NCBI GenBank assembly: GCA_037576195.1
Contig: CM075101.1
Coordinates: forward strand, 54,312,001-54,376,000
Reading direction: 5' to 3'
From: Phytoseiulus persimilis
Lineage: Eukaryota > Arthropoda > Arachnida > Mesostigmata > Phytoseiidae
Length of the DNA stretch: 64,000 nt
A model generated the notes under the pieces. That model worked only from the letters and a program-made list of their open reading frames with translations, did no database searches and was not told where the DNA came from. Of the stretch, positions 9,028-22,120 are shown one piece after another. The position numbers were made by a program, and so were the translations under genes. Position 1 is the stretch's first letter, and each line of letters begins with the position of its first letter.

Positions 9028-12000
9028 GAACAGTATCCGCCACAATATATCCCATACGAATCCCCGACCCAAGGCCAAAAGTGCCGAGACCCTTTCTCCG
9101 AGACCCTTCAGACTAATGGACATACACTCAAAGATCACTCTCAACCTCTCCGCCAACATTTCTTGACTCTGAGTGCAGTTTCCTTCCAGCAGAGCCTCGA
9201 GCTCACTCGCTGTAACAAGCTCACGCGCCGATAGCGGAGCATGATTACTACACAGAGCGCCACCTGCAGTGGTGTCTGGGCTGCTCCGTTTCAGAATGGC
9301 GCGATTGAAACAAAGCGGCGGTTTCATATATACACCCCTGCTTCTGGCGCCTTAGTAGAGCTATTCCGGATGACAGCTACTTACTTTCGGAGCGCGTCAA
9401 CCCGGCGCCGGGAGCCGAATTATTTTGATTCGATTAAGCGGAGCATGTCCATCTCGTCTTACGTTTTGTACTATGAACACGACACACAAGCAGACGGCAG
9501 GCAGCTCATGGAGTCCTGATGTCATTTTCAGCTGCACTCAGATGCTGGCTCAGGAACAGAGAAACTAACGGGGAGACAATCCTGTCCCCGAGGTTGAGAG
9601 CAAAAGACTCTGGATCTCAATAACGCGCCCATTTTCTTCTGAAGTATGAGACAACGAACTCTCAAAGGATATCTCTCGAGCCACCCGACCCTATTTGCCG
9701 CAGATGTGGCACCATCGTGACTCTATAAGGACCGTTAGAAAAAGCTTGAAGTCATGCAGAGGCTGGGGACGGACGGATCCTGCGCGGGGTCAGTGGAATG
9801 CTTGCGGAACTCCAACGGACTGGTGACCTGTCGTTCCCAGAGTCGACGTTCGAGTTCGATGAAGCTTGTCTACGCATGCTCCGAATCCAAGTTTGGGGGA
9901 ATTCCTCGGGCATTACACCTGAAGTCGCGGTATCGATTGAAAAAAGAGGATCAATCTGAGCTCCGAGTGTTCATAAACTTCCTGGGCTGGGTAGTTATTC
10001 AAGATTCATGCCAGTTGATCAGGATATTCGGAAAGACAGGGCTGCGAGATTCCTAGGCGAATTTCACGTAATCTACCACCGATCACAACCTACTTGTGCT
10101 CTATTGCACCGCTCTCAATAACTACTTCGTCGAGAAATCGGCCATTGGGGTCAGGATGACGCTAGGGCCGAGTCAACGCCAGGGCCGGGTTGACGTGCAC
10201 CGACTTACTTGACCGGGCACCAGGCCAATTTCCACTAACTTCAGACGTTCCCCGGTCAGGATCGTGAAATTAGCAAAAGAAAAAAGAATGTTGTTGGAGC
10301 CGCTCTGGGAAATGCGATTCCCAACCGATTGGTGCGAAAACGGAGGAGAAAGATCCAGCGTCATCTCTCCAGCTGTCGAGCGCAGAAGGAACGGTTGGAA
10401 CTCCCGACTCACGTTCATCACCCCTCATATATCAGAAATAGTCAGTTCCGGGCTTGCTACTTCGGGCATCACTAGCAGTTCTCCTGAGTTTATTTCAAAA
10501 CGGGATTCCTCGGCGGAGTGCTAACAGCTGTACCTTTGTAGGAGGACTGCTACGCTGCAGACCTCGCTTCGTAGAAGTGTTCCTGAGCCGATGTCCGGTA
10601 GCTCGCGAAAACCTCGATAAACCGTTGGGAATCGCCCTCAAGGCGATGATGTCACCTGTTACCTCTTGTGGAAAAAATATATTTTCTTCAAGCCTCGCAT
10701 GATCAGGTTCGACTTCACGCGTCCAGTCGTCACAGTGACCCGGTGGAAGAGGTTCCACAGATTGATAACCATGTTCTATTCGCGAGTTTACTGCTGGCCC
10801 TCGCTTCCGTTCATCTTCAGCGTTGCCTCCTCAGCGGACCATTCACTCAACGGACTGCGATGCGTGTCCGAATTTTCCCATCGATATCTTCGAGAGCTTC
10901 GGGTCTCCCTTGAGAGCTCGCCGGCATGGCGATGAGCCTGCGGAAGTGCCGACGGTCTCTCACAAGACTATCGGAGCGGATATGCTGTCTCCGGACAAAT
11001 GAGACTAGCGACTTCGGGGACACCGGCAGCTAGACGCCAACACGAAACGGACATTTCAAAGACGTTGACTGCTAACCGCGGCACACGACTAGGGTACACG
11101 TTCACCACATACAACACCACTCAACCACGCACATGACTTGTCAGTAGTAGAGGAGCGGAAGGAGTGAAGGGGAGAGAGCACGAGTCCCGCCCTCATGAGT
11201 TTGAAGTAATGTTGATCCAGCGCCGTCCCTGAGAGCGGCTGCCCTCACGCAAGCGTGGGTAAGGGGATCACCAGGTTTTAGACGGATTCGCGACTCCCAC
11301 AGTGTCGTGCTGGAGCTGTGGTCTAGTCTGCATCACGCAATCCTCCTCCCTGGTCTCAAAGAGAGTCGGGGTCAAGCTCAGTAGTTGAACCAGTGGCTCC
11401 GCAGGCTTACGCTGATGTGTGCTGCTCGACAGCGCCGCAAAGCACAACTCTGGGTTATTTCAATTTCGCTGCGGCCAACTTCCGACAGGACACACGACTC
11501 CTCACCGGTAAAACGTGATCCTGCGTTGAAAAACGGCGAACGAATCGCGAGAGAGCTGAGAAGTCATCTGTTGGGGCTGTAAACGGGCTGCGCGGCTCCG
11601 TGAGTGGAGCGTTATCTCTCGTGCTGTACCCTGTTCAGCTTCATTTCAGAGCTGTTCCTCGCGCGCTCGACACGTCAAGCAATAACATCAGTAGGGCTGA
11701 GCGGAATATGTCTGCGAAAATCGGGAGCATGCACGGACGATGCACGTAGAAAGATCACGAATATGCACGGGCTTAATTTTACTCTATTGAACTGCCCGTT
11801 TGATCGAGTTGATTATTGCATGCCACAATGGCGTACTTCCCCAAATTTTCGAAAGTGAATGACTGCCGATTACGTCGCAGAACAGACATCACCCACGAAG
11901 ATGTTCACTTCACCCCATATGTTGCGATCGGGGGGAATTTCATGACCACAATGTCCTCCTAGATCATCTAGGATTCACCACGACCTTCGGGACTCATTCC

Positions 12001-13016
12001 CTGGAAGAATCCATCTGTTTCTACTCCAGTTTTCACGAAGTTTGAGAATCAGCTCCGCCAAAAATTGATTGTCGTGGCCGCTCTCGGAATTCTCGAATTC
12101 CGCAGCCAATCGTATTCTGATTCCGCCCACGCTCGCCCGGGTTTTTTCACAGGCTCAGTATTCGCGCTGCAGAACAACGCTCCCCAGGTTGCGGCGGCCA
12201 GCGCTTGCGTGAGAAATTGAATTCCTTGGCTGGCTCGCCGGAAATCACTTTCGGTAATTGTTGGGTGAACAGTGGCAATCGTTATTGGATTGAATCCGTG
12301 ATGAGGAGAACTACCTCACAAAATCGCCCAGATTTTTTTCGGATCTCCGAACAGGTGTGGGAAATCGCTGAACACGCTCCCGTGAGCTGGACTTCCATCC
12401 CAGAATCCTTGGAATACGCGTATACGAATTGAATCGAATTGATCCTGTGCATGTAATGCACAGCCCCAAACATGAGCAACGAGGGCCGCTTGATGGGTCG
12501 GTTGCCAGCAATATCCAGACCGAGGAAAGGAGCGCACTTCTCGATGTTACCCGCGGAGGCTATGGACGGAAATTTTCTGGGTGACAAACATCACGCGCTG
12601 AACTTTCATTCGGGCACGGCTGTGAATGATAAATGCCAATGATCGAGAAACGGCCGTCACCGAATCGTCGGGTGGGGAAGAAGGATAACGACGGGTCAAG
12701 GTCGCCGCGGATCGATATTCTTCAGCTCCAAACAGATTCGAGTTCAATGTCAAGGTGACCACGCGCAGGAAGTATGAAACAAAGCGATGATCGGGGATTA
12801 AATATCAAACGTGTGATACCATTCATTCTCGGATGGATTCATCTACATGTTCCGATCATGCCTTTATTTGCATCGATGAGTAGAAGTGACTAGAAGGCGC
12901 GCTTTCAGCACATCCAATTAAACTTTTCGGAAAGCCGGTGGGAACGGCACATATCGTCTCTCAGGCAGCAATGGGATTCCAACAGAGCTCGGTTCTGTGA
13001 CAGCTCCCTCCGCGGA
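9028..13016. other. Intergenic region without recognisable genes
   Basis: I find no family motif, tRNA or transposon terminus here. Open frames such as 12,282-12,587 (minus), where three frames overlap, are not accompanied by convincing splice sites or homology. The segment 9,240-9,360 has two GCGCC-containing inverted patches that could be regulatory, but nothing supports a call. It may hold the 3' flank of the acyltransferase gene and its polyadenylation signals. Confidence 0.45.
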
Positions 13017-16000
13017 TCAAAACCTATATTTCGTCACGATCCCAGAATCGAATCCATGTTTCTGATCCTCCCCGCGGACTGCTATGCGCTGAAGCCCAAG
13101 TGTATTCGTAGCGGCACAGCGATCAAAAGCCGACGTGGGGTGTTTCGAAGCTAGAATGTCCGTCCCGCTGCTCCTCGCTCGAAGAAGTTTCTCCAAACTG
13201 CCAAACGGGAGCTCGACAGTGAGGTAGGCCATGTACGCCATGATGTGAGATAGCATCCAGATGCCAAGGAAGAAGATGGTCTGAAACGGAATTCGCATTT
13301 CAAGCGACAACCCTCAAAATCTGCAACCCGGTATCAACGACCCTTCGCACGTCGAAACCTACCAAGTAAAAGTGATCTAACTGCTGGATTTCTCTTGTCG
13401 AAGCCACGTAGAGCAGAATGGGCAAAGGATGCAAGAGGTACACTGCAAAGCTCAAAGTCGAAAACGGTTGCCAGAAGTCCGCCGATAGAAAAGCGGAAAT
13501 GGTTCCACCTTGACCCGTCTGTGCGACCAGAATAAACCAGCACACCTGCGAAAATTTTCCAGATCTGAAGAAGCCTGCATACTGGTTTTATCGAGTATGC
13601 ACGGATCGATCATTCTGCGATTAGCAGGCACGCTCAGCCATAGCGTATCGCGGTGATATCCTTCCGATCACACTCTCAGACTGATGATTCAGGCCGTGAC
13701 GACGTTGTTCTGATGAGGAAGGCAAACTGAGGGAAGCTCGTACCCCGAAAAACTCACCCCAAACGTCCAGAGGACTCGATGAAAGCCGCCATAAATCGCT
13801 ATCCAGATGTAGTCCACCGGCCAACCTGCTCTGAAAGGATAGGCTCCGAAGACGGCTGCGACTAGGAACAGGAAAGAGCCCGTGTTGCCGAGAATCAGCG
13901 TGGACTGTTAACGAGAAAACATCGGTTCGTTACAATCTCCAACACCAAATGAGACGCACCTGAGGGGAATAATGACAACCCATCTGATTGAAAAACGAGT
14001 ATGGAATCACTTCATGTGCAACGCCCCGCAGCGTGAAAATTTCAGCTCAACTCGCGAGTTCGGGCACGAACCCCCGGAAGAATGACGGAGAGTCACTTCC
14101 GTTCCCGGACTGATTTTTCGCTCGATCATATCATGGATAACGACAACGACTTCAGAACAGCAGTGCTCGAGATCAGGTTGAAACTTACTTCGCTGAATCT
14201 CGGCGCCAATCCCTCCTTCAGTAGATGCCCTAAAACCATCCCCATACAGAAGGGACCAAGGTGAGTGGTGGGCAGGTAGTAAACGTAACTGATGAAGTCG
14301 ATGGCTTTCCTTGAATAAGTAAGGAGGAACTCAGAAGAAGCGAGCGAAGACACGATTCCTGGCCAGGAGAATCTATAGCGGTAATCGACAAGCTCCATCA
14401 TGCTTTTCCGTGCTTACGTATACTCAGACGTCATCATGAGCATTGACGGCGGGTACTGATTGAAATATATGAGTGCTGCGGCGAGCACACATCCAAGGAG
14501 TCCAGCAGCCGCCATGCCCATCACTGCCAGGCGAGTGTTTTTACGCAGATAATGGGCCAGAGGTATTCCCAAAAAACAGAGTTGAACGTTGAGAGCAACA
14601 AACCATGTGTGTACCAACACATTATCATTCCAATGAAGATAGTTGTTGACGAATGCGAGATCTGCCCAACCAGTCGAATAGATGTTCCGACGCATCGCGG
14701 AGAATGTCTACAAGAAAACGTTCCCCGCGATTCATTAAGTTTGCGGCTCAAAGCGAGGGACCGTCGCCGCCGGCGCGTGGTCGAAAAACTAGGTTCTGCC
14801 ACAACATGGTCTGCGGCTCGGGTGGTTCATTGGTCTCGGAGAAAATAGCGTTCTCTCACCTCTCTCCAGATGGGACCGTTTCCAAGACTTGGGGCGATGA
14901 CGCAAAGCGCATGGAGCAGCAAATAGGAGGGGTAGATTCTGCAATGCCGAATATCAAATGCTTCTTGCTGACTCGGCTCATCCGAAAACGGAATCTAACT
15001 TGGAGATCCTATCCTGATGCACTCACCGATAGATTCTGTGCCACATCTGAGAGAACCAAGATTTCAGCGAGAACGGTTCTTCCGAGTTGTGTGCCCACAT
15101 CAGCAGAAGTCCTCTTGAATGAGCATCATTCGAACGGTTAGTGTCTTCGCTTCAGCGTTAGCAGCGATGCAGGTATTTCGTTCAGAAAATAAAAGCTCGT
15201 TTCATGACTAACGTGATCGCGAAAAAGGTGTCCACCGGCAATGAAAAGTTCTCGACGGCGGTGAAGAAAAAGTTCGAAAACAACTCTTCCAATTTCCGGA
15301 GACTGCCGAATCTTGCGAAAGAATCTAGATCGGTGAAGAAGTAGATATGACCCAGCACGATCCATGCGCAAGATATCACGCGGAGTCCGTGCAGCACTTT
15401 GATGTCACGCTTCGATTTCCTTTTCTAAAAGACGAAGAATCACTCGACCGCTCCCGCTCAGGGACTCCTTCTGGGATAACTGGATAATGTGTGAGGCGGA
15501 AACTTACCTCAAACAACAGTTTCGAGTTCCGAATCAAGGAGAAGTTCACGAGAACCTTATGAGTGTCTGAGAGTGGGCCAGAAAAGAAGATATCGAAGAC
15601 GGTACAGAGCACCACGAATAGTATTAGTGTGCCGAGACCGAATCTGCAAAGAGCCGGCAATATTCGCATCTGTTTAACCGTGAGAGGACACTAATCGGTG
15701 CAAATGAAAATGGATAGAGCTCTACTCACAGGACCGATGTCTGAAATCCATCCAAACTTTGGACTTCGTTCTCGTAACAGTCAATTACCTTCCCTTCCGC
15801 ATTTATTGACGAAAAAACTTCAATGAAAGGAGAAGAGATCAGTGAAGAATACGCTCATGCAGCCGCCGGTTTGACGTCGCTCCGTGAACGATACCTCTGC
15901 CTGTGGAACTGCAGCCCGCCCAAATCTGGCCCAGTGATATCGAATAAGTAATACCGGCCCCCAATTAATAGTTAGCGACGGAACCTTCCGCGCACACGGA

Positions 16001-18191
16001 TCGCTTCCGATGTCTCTTCCCTGACATTCCCAGAAGGTAAATCAACTCCCGCTCGAATACCGAAGGCAGCCGTTATTCATGAGGGCTTCGGATTTTTCGA
16101 AAGGATTTTCGACTCGAAAACCCACACCATCCTCTCGAGGTCGGAACGATATCGAAATCGAATGAGTGCTCTTCTCACGAGACTGATGCCCTGGGCAGAA
16201 ACTCGAAACGCTCAATCCTATCGGAAGACCCCAATCCGCCGTTCTCTCCTGTTCGATCGCACTGTGATTGAGGGACACAACGTACAACATGAGAGGTTGT
16301 CATCCTCCAGTAGGGCTGACTCGACAAAGGAGTGTTAAGTAACATGAGTAAGCGAGTGCCCTTGTTTTCGGGCATCGGCATCCCGATAATTGGTATATGA
16401 AAGATGCGTTGACTTTTATCATGAATCATAATTGAGAATGACTTCCCAAACACAACATTACTCGACAGATTTCCGCAAACGCGTGATTGGTGCCAGGAAC
16501 CCGGCTGAGTCGCCATTTTTTGGGGCTGCGGAAGACGAGATCTGTAATTGACGCGTGAATGTGAACTTAAAGAGAGAGAGAGAGTTCATACGGAGAAGCC
16601 AGTTCTTTGAGCTCCCTCCTAATGACACAATCTTCGGAACGGATTCGGGGATCTCGAATGGGATGGAGTTGGAATAATCAAAGCGAGCTCTCGCCCCGAC
16701 GGTCATAGCCAAGAGCTATTTCCGAAGGCGGCAGCTCGGAACTGCGGACCGTGACTCTGATCAACAATAATACATTGGTCAGCACGACAAGGCGATTTCT
16801 CGAAGCATGGAATCGCATCGGAGAGGGATCCGCTGTGAGTGCTCGCGCCTGGATTCAAAGGTTCATAAATATACGAATCAGATCAAATAAACCATGAACG
16901 ATTGAGGAAAGTTTGAGAGCGTTGTGCCGACGGCCCCGAACAGGAAGTGCGACCCGCAGCCATGAAGGTACCGCAAGTAGAAACAAAAGAGAATGGGAGA
17001 CCCATATTCTGTAGGGACGCTTCCATGAGTGGGAAAGACGGAATACGAGATGGAACCGTTCCGCGCAACATATACGATAGATCTTCTGATCGGGTCTTTC
17101 CCGGAATAACGCTGGCTTCGTCCATCATCCCGCCTGGCAGAGTCGAGCTCTGTATCTATTCCCGTGTCGATTGAGATGAACGTTTTCGTAGAACAAAGCC
17201 GGACAGCCGGCTGCCGTGTAGCGTTTGAGTTTGGGATCGCAGTGCTATCTTTCATGTGACCGACATTTGTCCCCACCTCAATTGTTTGTCGGACACCGTC
17301 GTCCGACTGTACTGTCATGAATGTCCTCGCTCCATTTATCTCCCGACTTCTCGGTTGGTGGACATGAAAGCTGGGTTCGATTCAAACTCACCGTACGTGA
17401 CCATTTTAGAGACATCGTCGTCCGAGCATTGTGACGGGACACATACACCCATTCTGGTACCGAACTGCTGGATCCAGTACGCGTTCGTGTAGAACCAGTT
17501 CAAGATGGATTCGTCGTCCGAAATGACGCTGGACGGATCGAGTGCTGGACGTGGGAGATTTGGTGCCGTTGTCTTCACGTAACAGTACTTCCCTCTGAAA
17601 GCAGAACCGGTACCCCATCCGCCCTGAGATTTTCTGCTTGCCAAACCTCTCCCCCGGAATGCTCAGTCGGGAGCATGGCTCGCGAAGTCGGGACATAGGC
17701 TTACCTGAAACCACCGTCATCTAAATCCCCAACCGCGATCGCCAGGCATTGATCGAAGTTCCCGAAGACGGCAGACGTGCCCGAAAATACTCCGTTTGGC
17801 ATCTTGCCTGATGCGTCCATCACTGCAGGGGGATTGCGCTTTTTGGATCTTTGACGTTGACCGCGTTGTTGATCGACCCTCGAGCAAAAGATCTCCTCCT
17901 TGTACTCGAAAATGAGGGCTTGGACGGAACTTTGCGGAACTTACTGTTGATCGCCCACGCCTTCATAGATCTCAGGGCGATGAGCATCTTCAGCATGGAG
18001 CCCTGGCACTCCGGATCGAGTTCACTCTCGCTACCGACCCTCACCAGTCTCGGGAATACTGGTTTTATTGCTCCCTCAAGCGCAGTTTTCATTTTCTGTT
18101 CCTGCACCGACCAAATTTCTTGAGCTGCTTGCAACGTAGTGTTCTCCGGCCAGCCTTGCTGATGGAACGTTATATCTCCAGCGCGAATCAT
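13017..18191 (-). CDS. Nose-resistant-to-fluoxetine (NRF-6)-like membrane acyltransferase
   Basis: The family is a membrane acyltransferase-3 protein with an N-terminal cysteine-containing NRF domain; in C. elegans nrf-6 mutants resist fluoxetine and have a yolk-transport defect. I traced 13 minus-strand exons with GT-AG sites: 18191-17945, 17822-17705, 17594-17392, 15817-15730, 15643-15508, 15424-15213, 15113-15027, 14938-14860, 14707-14418, 14309-14189, 13904-13758, 13545-13363 and 13280-13017. Phases agree at every junction and the total is 2,175 bp (724 residues). Exons 1-4 give the NRF domain (CQGSMLKML, GNFDQCLAI, GKYCYV, GVCVPSQCS). The rest gives about ten membrane segments of acyltransferase-3, starting LHGLRVISCAWIVLGH and ending M-A-Y-L-T-V-E-L-P-F. 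The N-terminal exon with a signal peptide is not identified, and 18,191 is only the first ATG upstream in exon 1. A 24-bp in-phase microexon (13,960-13,983) is possible. No stop or frameshift was seen. Confidence 0.85.
13960..13983 (-). other. Candidate 24-bp microexon of the NRF-6-like gene
   Basis: Between the exons ending 14,189 and starting 13,904, the bases 13,983-13,960 are preceded by CAATCAG and followed by GTGCGT, and both neighbours are in phase 0. Inclusion adds eight residues (MGCHYSPQ) without disturbing the frame. Skipping it also keeps the frame, so the sequence cannot decide. Confidence 0.35.
15818..17391 (-). other. Large intron of the NRF-6-like gene
   Basis: This 1,574-bp intron separates the last NRF-domain exon part from the exon V-I-D-C-Y-E-N. 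It starts GTGAG and ends AAG at the acceptor. Other introns of the gene are mostly about 50-300 bp. It contains a 146-codon open frame (16,878-17,318, minus) with no family motif and a short (GA)n run at 16,571-16,584. I see no transposon in it. Confidence 0.7.
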
Positions 18192-20876
18192 GTTGAAATA
18201 AGAAACCTGGTGATCAAGTTGGCAGAGTTAGCCAATGAAGTGATTGATAAAGCACAGAGTGGAGCGATTGCCACAAAAATGGTCGGAGGCTCAGATTGCA
18301 ACCATCGCACGGCCTGGCGAAATGCGAATGAAAACCGGATGCATGTCTCGCGTTTCGGAATTTCTCCATCGTCGTTTTCGTTGTCCCCGGTGGGATGGTG
18401 TCTCACGATGGGGAGGAGCCGCGAATGTATCGACTTCACGGATTCATATAGCCGTGGATTCGTAGGTACCATTTCCCGTACCGAACTTGTTTGTTTTCTG
18501 CTCCGCATGAGACAAGTGTCGTAGAAGAACAATGACTCATTTCCATGTGGGTTCAGAAACACGATGACATTCGACAACATTCACTACGACAAGGTAAATA
18601 GGAGCCATCCATGGAAGGGCTCCTGGCTGGTCGATGTTCAGAATTGGCTTCCCAAGCCGAGCTGTCTGAGTGGACACTGCCGGACCAGGGATGATGCCGC
18701 GACCGAGTTCGACCCATCCAATCAATAAGTGATGAGGGCTCCTGATTGCGAAGAGTAACTTTCCGAAGTCATGCTTCATGGAAAGGGGAGATGATGTCGA
18801 GTCCCTATTCGCGATCCTTCCCGAAGGAGTGCGAGTCGTTCGCGGGTGGGCAATTATGTGAGAGGCCTACTCGCAACCAATCCCTGACTTCGCTTGAACG
18901 GAGGCAGGGCGTGCGTCAGAGCGCCGAAGCCCTACCGCTGTCGACTCCGAAAGTTCTTGTCATTGAACTGAGCGGCGAACGCGCCGGTCTAGGCTCACTC
19001 GCGCAGAGTTACGAAGGGCGCCAACCGAATAGGCATCGGATCGGTTCTCATGTCGAGAACTTGACGCATTCCATCTTCAACTCCCTGGGCCGAGCTAGCG
19101 AGTTCCTCGGAGCAGCATCCCGACGAGGGAAAACGAGCTCAACAGAATATGCGAAGCGACCACTCAGCTGGAATCAGACCACACTTCAGGACTCAAGGAT
19201 AGATACTCATAGGTGTTTCACGACAACAATGTACAACGGCTCTTGAGCGCTCGTTCCGAATCGTTCGACTATGCGCAGGACGTGGCGTCAGGCTCCCGAA
19301 CTTGCTCAGATCGATTCTGGAAAAGCTGGTCGTGGGCGATCCAGCGCTGAACATAATGTCAAATCCGCACCCTAAACGGAGAGACGAAACCGGAAGCTCT
19401 TGTGGATCGAACAGAGCAGATCCGTACTGTAAACGAAAGAATCATCATCTGCATCGAATTTCTCGTTGAGGCACGGTTTGTTGCAGGCCGCAACTTTTCA
19501 TGATTTCGGAACGTTTTCGGGGATCGCAAAAGATTCTGAGCAGGTTTTTGTGCGATGAACACCAATGTTCACGCGGAAGGCCGCGGACGGAAGCTGCAAC
19601 GCGATTATTCGTTCGATAAATAATTCATCTGTGTCGTAGGAGGTCTGCTTCCAATGCACATGCTTATTGTGCTCACTACCAAAATGTCGGCGGTGAAATT
19701 GAGTGATGAGTGGCGCAATTTTCCGCTCGTGCGGCTTAGGGATCTCCCGTTGATTCGAGCGATAATGAAGCTTCAGCGTTGGTTCCTCGCCGAATCCGTT
19801 CCACAGCTGAGCTCTTCGTTGGTTCTCTTCTTCTGGTCTCGGCTGCACCTATGCGTTCGTGCGGACTCCCGTGAAGAACAAAAATCTCAGCAACTGATGG
19901 GGTTGGCCAGAAATTGGGTGGCAGAACCGATGCGTTTCCCTGACAAACTGAGAAATCGGACACGAATCCTCATATCACTCCGATCGAAAGAATGTTGTTT
20001 GCTGTTTTCTCCCAACGAGCGAGAAATCGCTTTCGGAACGAAGCGGGGGAACGGGAAGAGAAAAAAGGGAAGCTAGCAACACTAAACAAACAAAGATTTC
20101 GCTTTAGAATTTTGAGTTGCACACGTCTGACACTCATGGTTGATGACTGCGGCTGCCGCGGCCAACCGCTGCTGATGACGGCACCGACAGGGACGAGAAG
20201 GATACAAGCGTTAGTTAGAAAGAAAAAATCAAGAAGGACACTTTTCGAACAGCTGACAACACGACTGAAACAACGATTGTTACGGCAGCCGGAAAAGTTC
20301 CGATCGCCCCGCAAGAATTCCTGATTATGACCTTTCACCTTTGGAAGTTTGGAGCTCCCTAGAATCGCCGCTGCTCGTTGCAGGGGGCAAATGATTTCGA
20401 TGTTTCCTTCGTTCGCCGCTCAGCCACTGTCAACCACGGCTGTTGCCATTCTGCAGCGGTCGGGACTCTCGTCACGTTCTCCAGGGAGTCAGAGTTCGAA
20501 ACGTTACGAATCTACGTTCATCCAAAATGATTTTGGATTCGGGTTGCTTGCCTGGCTTCGTTGTCTGAACTAGATGCACAGCTGCCCCGCCCGCTTCAAT
20601 GGGCCGTGTCTGAGATCGGATGTCTTGCTGCCATGGCATGCTTTCGCACCATTGTGCTCTCAATCAAGGGAACGCCTTTGCTCGTCTCATAACACCTTAA
20701 GTGATCGTTCGGTGATCGCGGTGTCTCGCGGATAACATCGGCTCCGTCGAATATTATGATCAGAAAGTGCACAGGGCTGACGAATTCTGACCAGAGATCC
20801 CGGACGGTGGAGAACAACCGCCAGTGAATAAGCTAGTCCGGCAGAGACTGGGTTGGGCGTCATTTAATCGTACACT

Positions 20877-20908
20877 GTTGTGTGGGAGAGACAACTCTCC
20901 CACACAAC
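20877..20908. repeat. Perfect 14-bp inverted repeat (hairpin)
   Basis: GTTGTGTGGGAGAG (20,877-20,890) and its exact reverse complement (20,895-20,908) are separated by a four-base loop ACAA. One mismatch outward the pairing resumes by a single base pair. No flanking duplication or gene explains it. Confidence 0.85.
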
Positions 20909-21905
20909 GGCGGTTTGGAATGACCGCCATCATTCAGGAGCACAATTGTCTTCCACAAGAGATCTCCGATATCAAGGATTCAGCTGCCTGCCTATATCGA
21001 TGGAGGTGCTGAGTCCGAGACTGGCGTCAGATCACAACAATTTGGGACATATATCCAGTATTCATGGATTGTCCTTGAACCTCGAGTCAGGACACCACTG
21101 AGCCATGTTTTAGGGATTGAGTTTGGTGGGTTTTTTTTTCAGATCAGTGCAACCTCGGGAAACGCCCACTCCACGGGGTCCAAGCCTTTGAACTACCCAC
21201 CCGATAACCCATCTATGTCGGGCGTCGCTTGCATCGTTGGACTTTTCTATCGAGAGCACGTTCCCCTTGAAAACCGGACCAACCTGGCTCCAGATCTCGT
21301 ACTTCCTCTCTTGCCTGTGATTTCTCTATGAAGAGCTCGACTCGAAGCCGATTCTCTCGTACGCCGGGAGCTCTGAGCTATGTGAAGCGATTCCGATGAG
21401 TTTTGGAGGACAACGATGCATCTCCTGTTGGAGACCATCCTCTTCTGCTGCTCGAATCTTTTCTGAAAGCCAAGGTCGTCGTCCTCGCCCTCAAAGTCTA
21501 AGATCTCCGGAGCAGAACGGACAGAATCTTCCAATGCCTGCACACCTCCGCAAAGGCGCCCTCCCCAGATGAACCTTGACTCGGAGATTTCCAGGATGGG
21601 AAGCTCATCACCGAACGGCATGTGCATTCGGGATGATGATAATGCGAGGTCCTCATGAGTGACGGTACGTCGGTTCGTACTCCCCACGGAGTATTTTCTA
21701 CCCATGAACGGTTCAGCTTCGCGAGCGTCTTGTTTTTCCCCGAAAATACAGGTTCGCATTGTCGCTCCAATCTAGATGCCAGATCTCATTCGAAAAGAAA
21801 CTACCCTTGTCATGTTTGTGAACTGGAGGCGGCGAATATCGGACGTGGCAACGTCAAGCCTAGCATGACCATTATCTCAAAACGAGAAATCGAATTAATG
21901 TTGGT

Positions 21906-22120
21906 CTATGCTTCAGAGACCTCCGCGTTGATATAACGAGCGATCAAAACTCCTGTGCCGAATCTCAGTGGCTCGTGACGAGCTGGGCCATTGAGCTGAA
22001 CCCGTGAAAGATACTCACTGACTGTTGGAATGTAAATGCCGGTGATTGGAGCTATGATCAAACTTATCGGATCTCTGCTCGGGAGCACCAAGAATAGCTC
22101 ACAAATATTGCGAACGATGC
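21906..22120 (-). CDS. Possible exon of a peptide-transporter-like (POT/SLC15) protein
   Basis: A minus frame contains R-D-P-I-S-L-I-I-A-P-I, Y-I-P-T-V-S-E-Y-L and P-L-R-F-G-T-G-V-L-I-A with spacing like the membrane segment and following loop of proton-dependent oligopeptide transporters. In that family a similar N/D-P-I...Y-P-L...P-L-R-R-M-x-x-G-M-x-L-A block occurs. I could not find the other transporter motifs nearby, and the flanking splice sites are uncertain. It may be a chance match or a pseudogene piece. Confidence 0.22.

Noticed and set aside
1018-9032. Target-site duplication of the copia element
   Set aside because: The five bases outside the LTRs are gtatt and gaaca, which do not match in either reading.
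12282-12587. Host exon at 12.3-12.6 kb
   Set aside because: Three overlapping frames are open together and none has motifs or splice sites in phase with the neighbouring gene.
16878-17318. Extra exon of the NRF-6-like gene
   Set aside because: The flanking exons join in phase without it, and it carries no NRF or acyltransferase motif.
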